NCBI RefSeq assembly: GCF_032917945.1
Contig: NZ_CP136624.1
Location: 4,340,001-4,404,000 of the forward strand
DNA from: Bradyrhizobium sp. sBnM-33
Lineage (GTDB): Bacteria; Pseudomonadota; Alphaproteobacteria; Rhizobiales; Xanthobacteraceae
Direction of reading: 5' to 3'
Length of the DNA stretch: 64,000 nt
In this document: positions 63,227 to 64,000 of the stretch, piece after piece
Numbering within the stretch: the first letter of the stretch is position 1
Layout: each line of letters opens with the position of its first letter
Translations under genes and position numbers: made by a program
Notes under the pieces: generated by a model
The model's database searches: none
Told to the model about the DNA's origin: nothing
What the model saw: only the letters and a program-made list of their open reading frames with translations

Positions 63227-63304
63227 AATCTCGTCGGGCTTGCGATGCGCGCCGAGCGCAAGGTGATCGACAAGATCGTCGACGGGCTAAGGTTTCACAG
63301 CTAG
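63227..63304 (+). pseudogene. Displaced 3' end of a second DUF2000 allele (26 codons with stop)
   Basis: These 78 bases encode NLVGLAMRAERKVIDKIVDG-LRFHS-stop in a frame that aligns without gaps to the last 26 codons of the DUF2000 gene (61043-61120). The three amino-acid differences (I/L, V/M, K/R) are conservative, and most other changes are silent, so this end diverged while still under selection. Homology stops exactly at the stop codon. The rest of that gene is absent. Confidence 0.85.
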
Positions 63305-63361
63305 CGCAGTGCGATATGTCCGGGAGCGCCATGTCCATTTGGTCGTTGCTCATGGCTGGCT

Positions 63362-64000
63362 TCATAGGTTCGAATGCCTCATACGTTGCCGCGCCCGAAG
63401 GATACCGAAGGGGTCTTCGCGGCGGGCCAGCTTCCGATAGGTGGCCAGATCATCTTCCTGGAGCGCCGGTCCCTCGCCACGGCGCCCAACAGAACCCGTG
63501 CCTGGCGCCAACGGCAGCGAGGTGCCAACACCCGCATAAAGGTATCGATCGCCGTAGGCCTGCTTCAACGCTGCAAATGTCGGCTCACCGGTGCAATGGC
63601 CCGGAGCGATGTTCTCTACCTTAAATGTTTCCTTGAGCGCTGCCACGGCCTTGGCAATGATCTCGTCCGATGCGACGACGAGGTGGAAACCGCCGGCGAT
63701 CAAGCGAATTCTGGGATTGATCGCTGTCGCCGCCTCGACGATCTTTTCGATCCCAGGGTGCGCGCAGCCGACCACGAGCACAATGCCGTCCGCGGTGTTG
63801 ATGGCCAGGGACAACTCCTTGAGTTCCTTCGTGCCGGGCGTGTCGGACACAAGTGCGAGCAACGTAATGCCCGGGGCGATTTCCGTTGTCTTGTCGATAA
63901 GCTCGATGTTGGCTCCCTGCCACGCGGTACCGAACTTCATGACTTCCGGCGGCCTGCCGTCGTAGTAGCGCATCGCGGGCGGCAAGGAATCGTCCTTTCG
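63362..64000 (-). CDS. MBL-fold metallo-hydrolase (partial, runs off the right edge)
   Basis: The visible 212 codons are the C-terminal part of a metallo-beta-lactamase-fold protein of the RFA-P-synthase-like (MJ0296) group, with LVVGCAHPGIEKIVEAA near the visible residue 75, IAGGFHLV and the metal-ligand-type segment IAPGHCTGEPTFAALKQAYG. The N-terminal HxHxDH motif lies beyond the window. The last 45 residues after YAGVGTSLPL (PGTGSVGRRGEGPALQED...) look unlike the family and may follow a frameshift near the end. Confidence 0.82.
   Translation of the reverse strand, partial: RKDDSLPPAMRYYDGRPPEVMKFGTAWQGANIELIDKTTEIAPGITLLALVSDTPGTKELKELSLAINTADGIVLVVGCAHPGIEKIVEAATAINPRIRLIAGGFHLVVASDEIIAKAVAALKETFKVENIAPGHCTGEPTFAALKQAYGDRYLYAGVGTSLPLAPGTGSVGRRGEGPALQEDDLATYRKLARREDPFGILRARQRMRHSNL

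Overview
The window reads as chromosomal DNA of a high-GC alphaproteobacterium of the Bradyrhizobium/Rhodopseudomonas group (Nitrobacteraceae). This rests on general sequence character: monothiol glutaredoxin, RpsD, PurB, MurI and Rpe of rhizobial type, a branched-chain amino-acid (liv) importer, a cox-type molybdenum hydroxylase cluster, many two-component proteins, and palindromic REP-like elements in gene gaps. No rRNA, tRNA, CRISPR array, transposase, integrase or phage gene was seen.

Layout. 1-4.6 kb: 3' part of egtB (ergothioneine), grxD, a macrodomain gene with no normal start codon, and two tandem class C beta-lactamase-like serine hydrolases. 4.6-16.2 kb: a Tat-exported GH1 glycosidase divergent from a membrane GH17 glucan enzyme, threonine aldolase, an FMN alpha-hydroxyacid oxidase, rpsD, a CAT/E2-fold protein, an HpcH aldolase, an O-acyltransferase, a secreted DUF336 protein and murI. 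16.5-19 kb: a RidA-type gene and a TetR regulator sharing overlapping divergent promoters with three operators, then purB. 19.1-23.4 kb: a NarL-type two-component pair and a three-gene operon built around a MotA/TolQ/ExbB-like proton channel. 23.6-28.8 kb: a second TetR, then a tight operon of solute-binding protein, histidine kinase, response regulator and response-regulator/nucleotide cyclase. 28.9-32.2 kb: a glycine-zipper protein, rpe, an EF-hand protein and a P1 peptidase. 32.2-43.6 kb: a signalling block holding a frameshifted MASE-type hybrid kinase, an orphan receiver, a receiver-PAS-HWE kinase and a 2,096-residue poly-HAMP hybrid kinase encoded by an exact 276-bp DNA period. 43.8-49.4 kb: livHMGF plus a binding protein, with a DUF559 nuclease gene and two REP palindromes wedged between livG and livF. 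50.1-52.9 kb: pcaB-pcaD-pcaC (protocatechuate branch), with a REP at each junction. 53.0-59.9 kb: coxG, coxS, coxM, coxD, coxE, two XdhC-type genes and a MoeA/MocA-like fusion, but no coxL. 60-64 kb: small accessory genes and a partial MBL-fold gene.

How the genes work together. The metabolic genes suggest aromatic-acid use feeding the beta-ketoadipate pathway, amino-acid import, and a molybdenum hydroxylase whose maturation set is complete but whose catalytic subunit is absent here. The regulatory content is unusually dense: five sensor kinases, five further receiver or effector proteins and two TetR regulators lie in about 27 kb.

The least expected pattern is that murI and a DUF2000 gene each have a second, diverged 26-codon copy of their own 3' end lying downstream in the same orientation, with accessory genes in between. 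In both cases homology ends exactly at the stop codon. This looks like the footprint of insertion at gene 3' ends. Other candidates for undescribed biology are the binding-protein/kinase/cyclase operon, the proton-channel operon and the poly-HAMP kinase.
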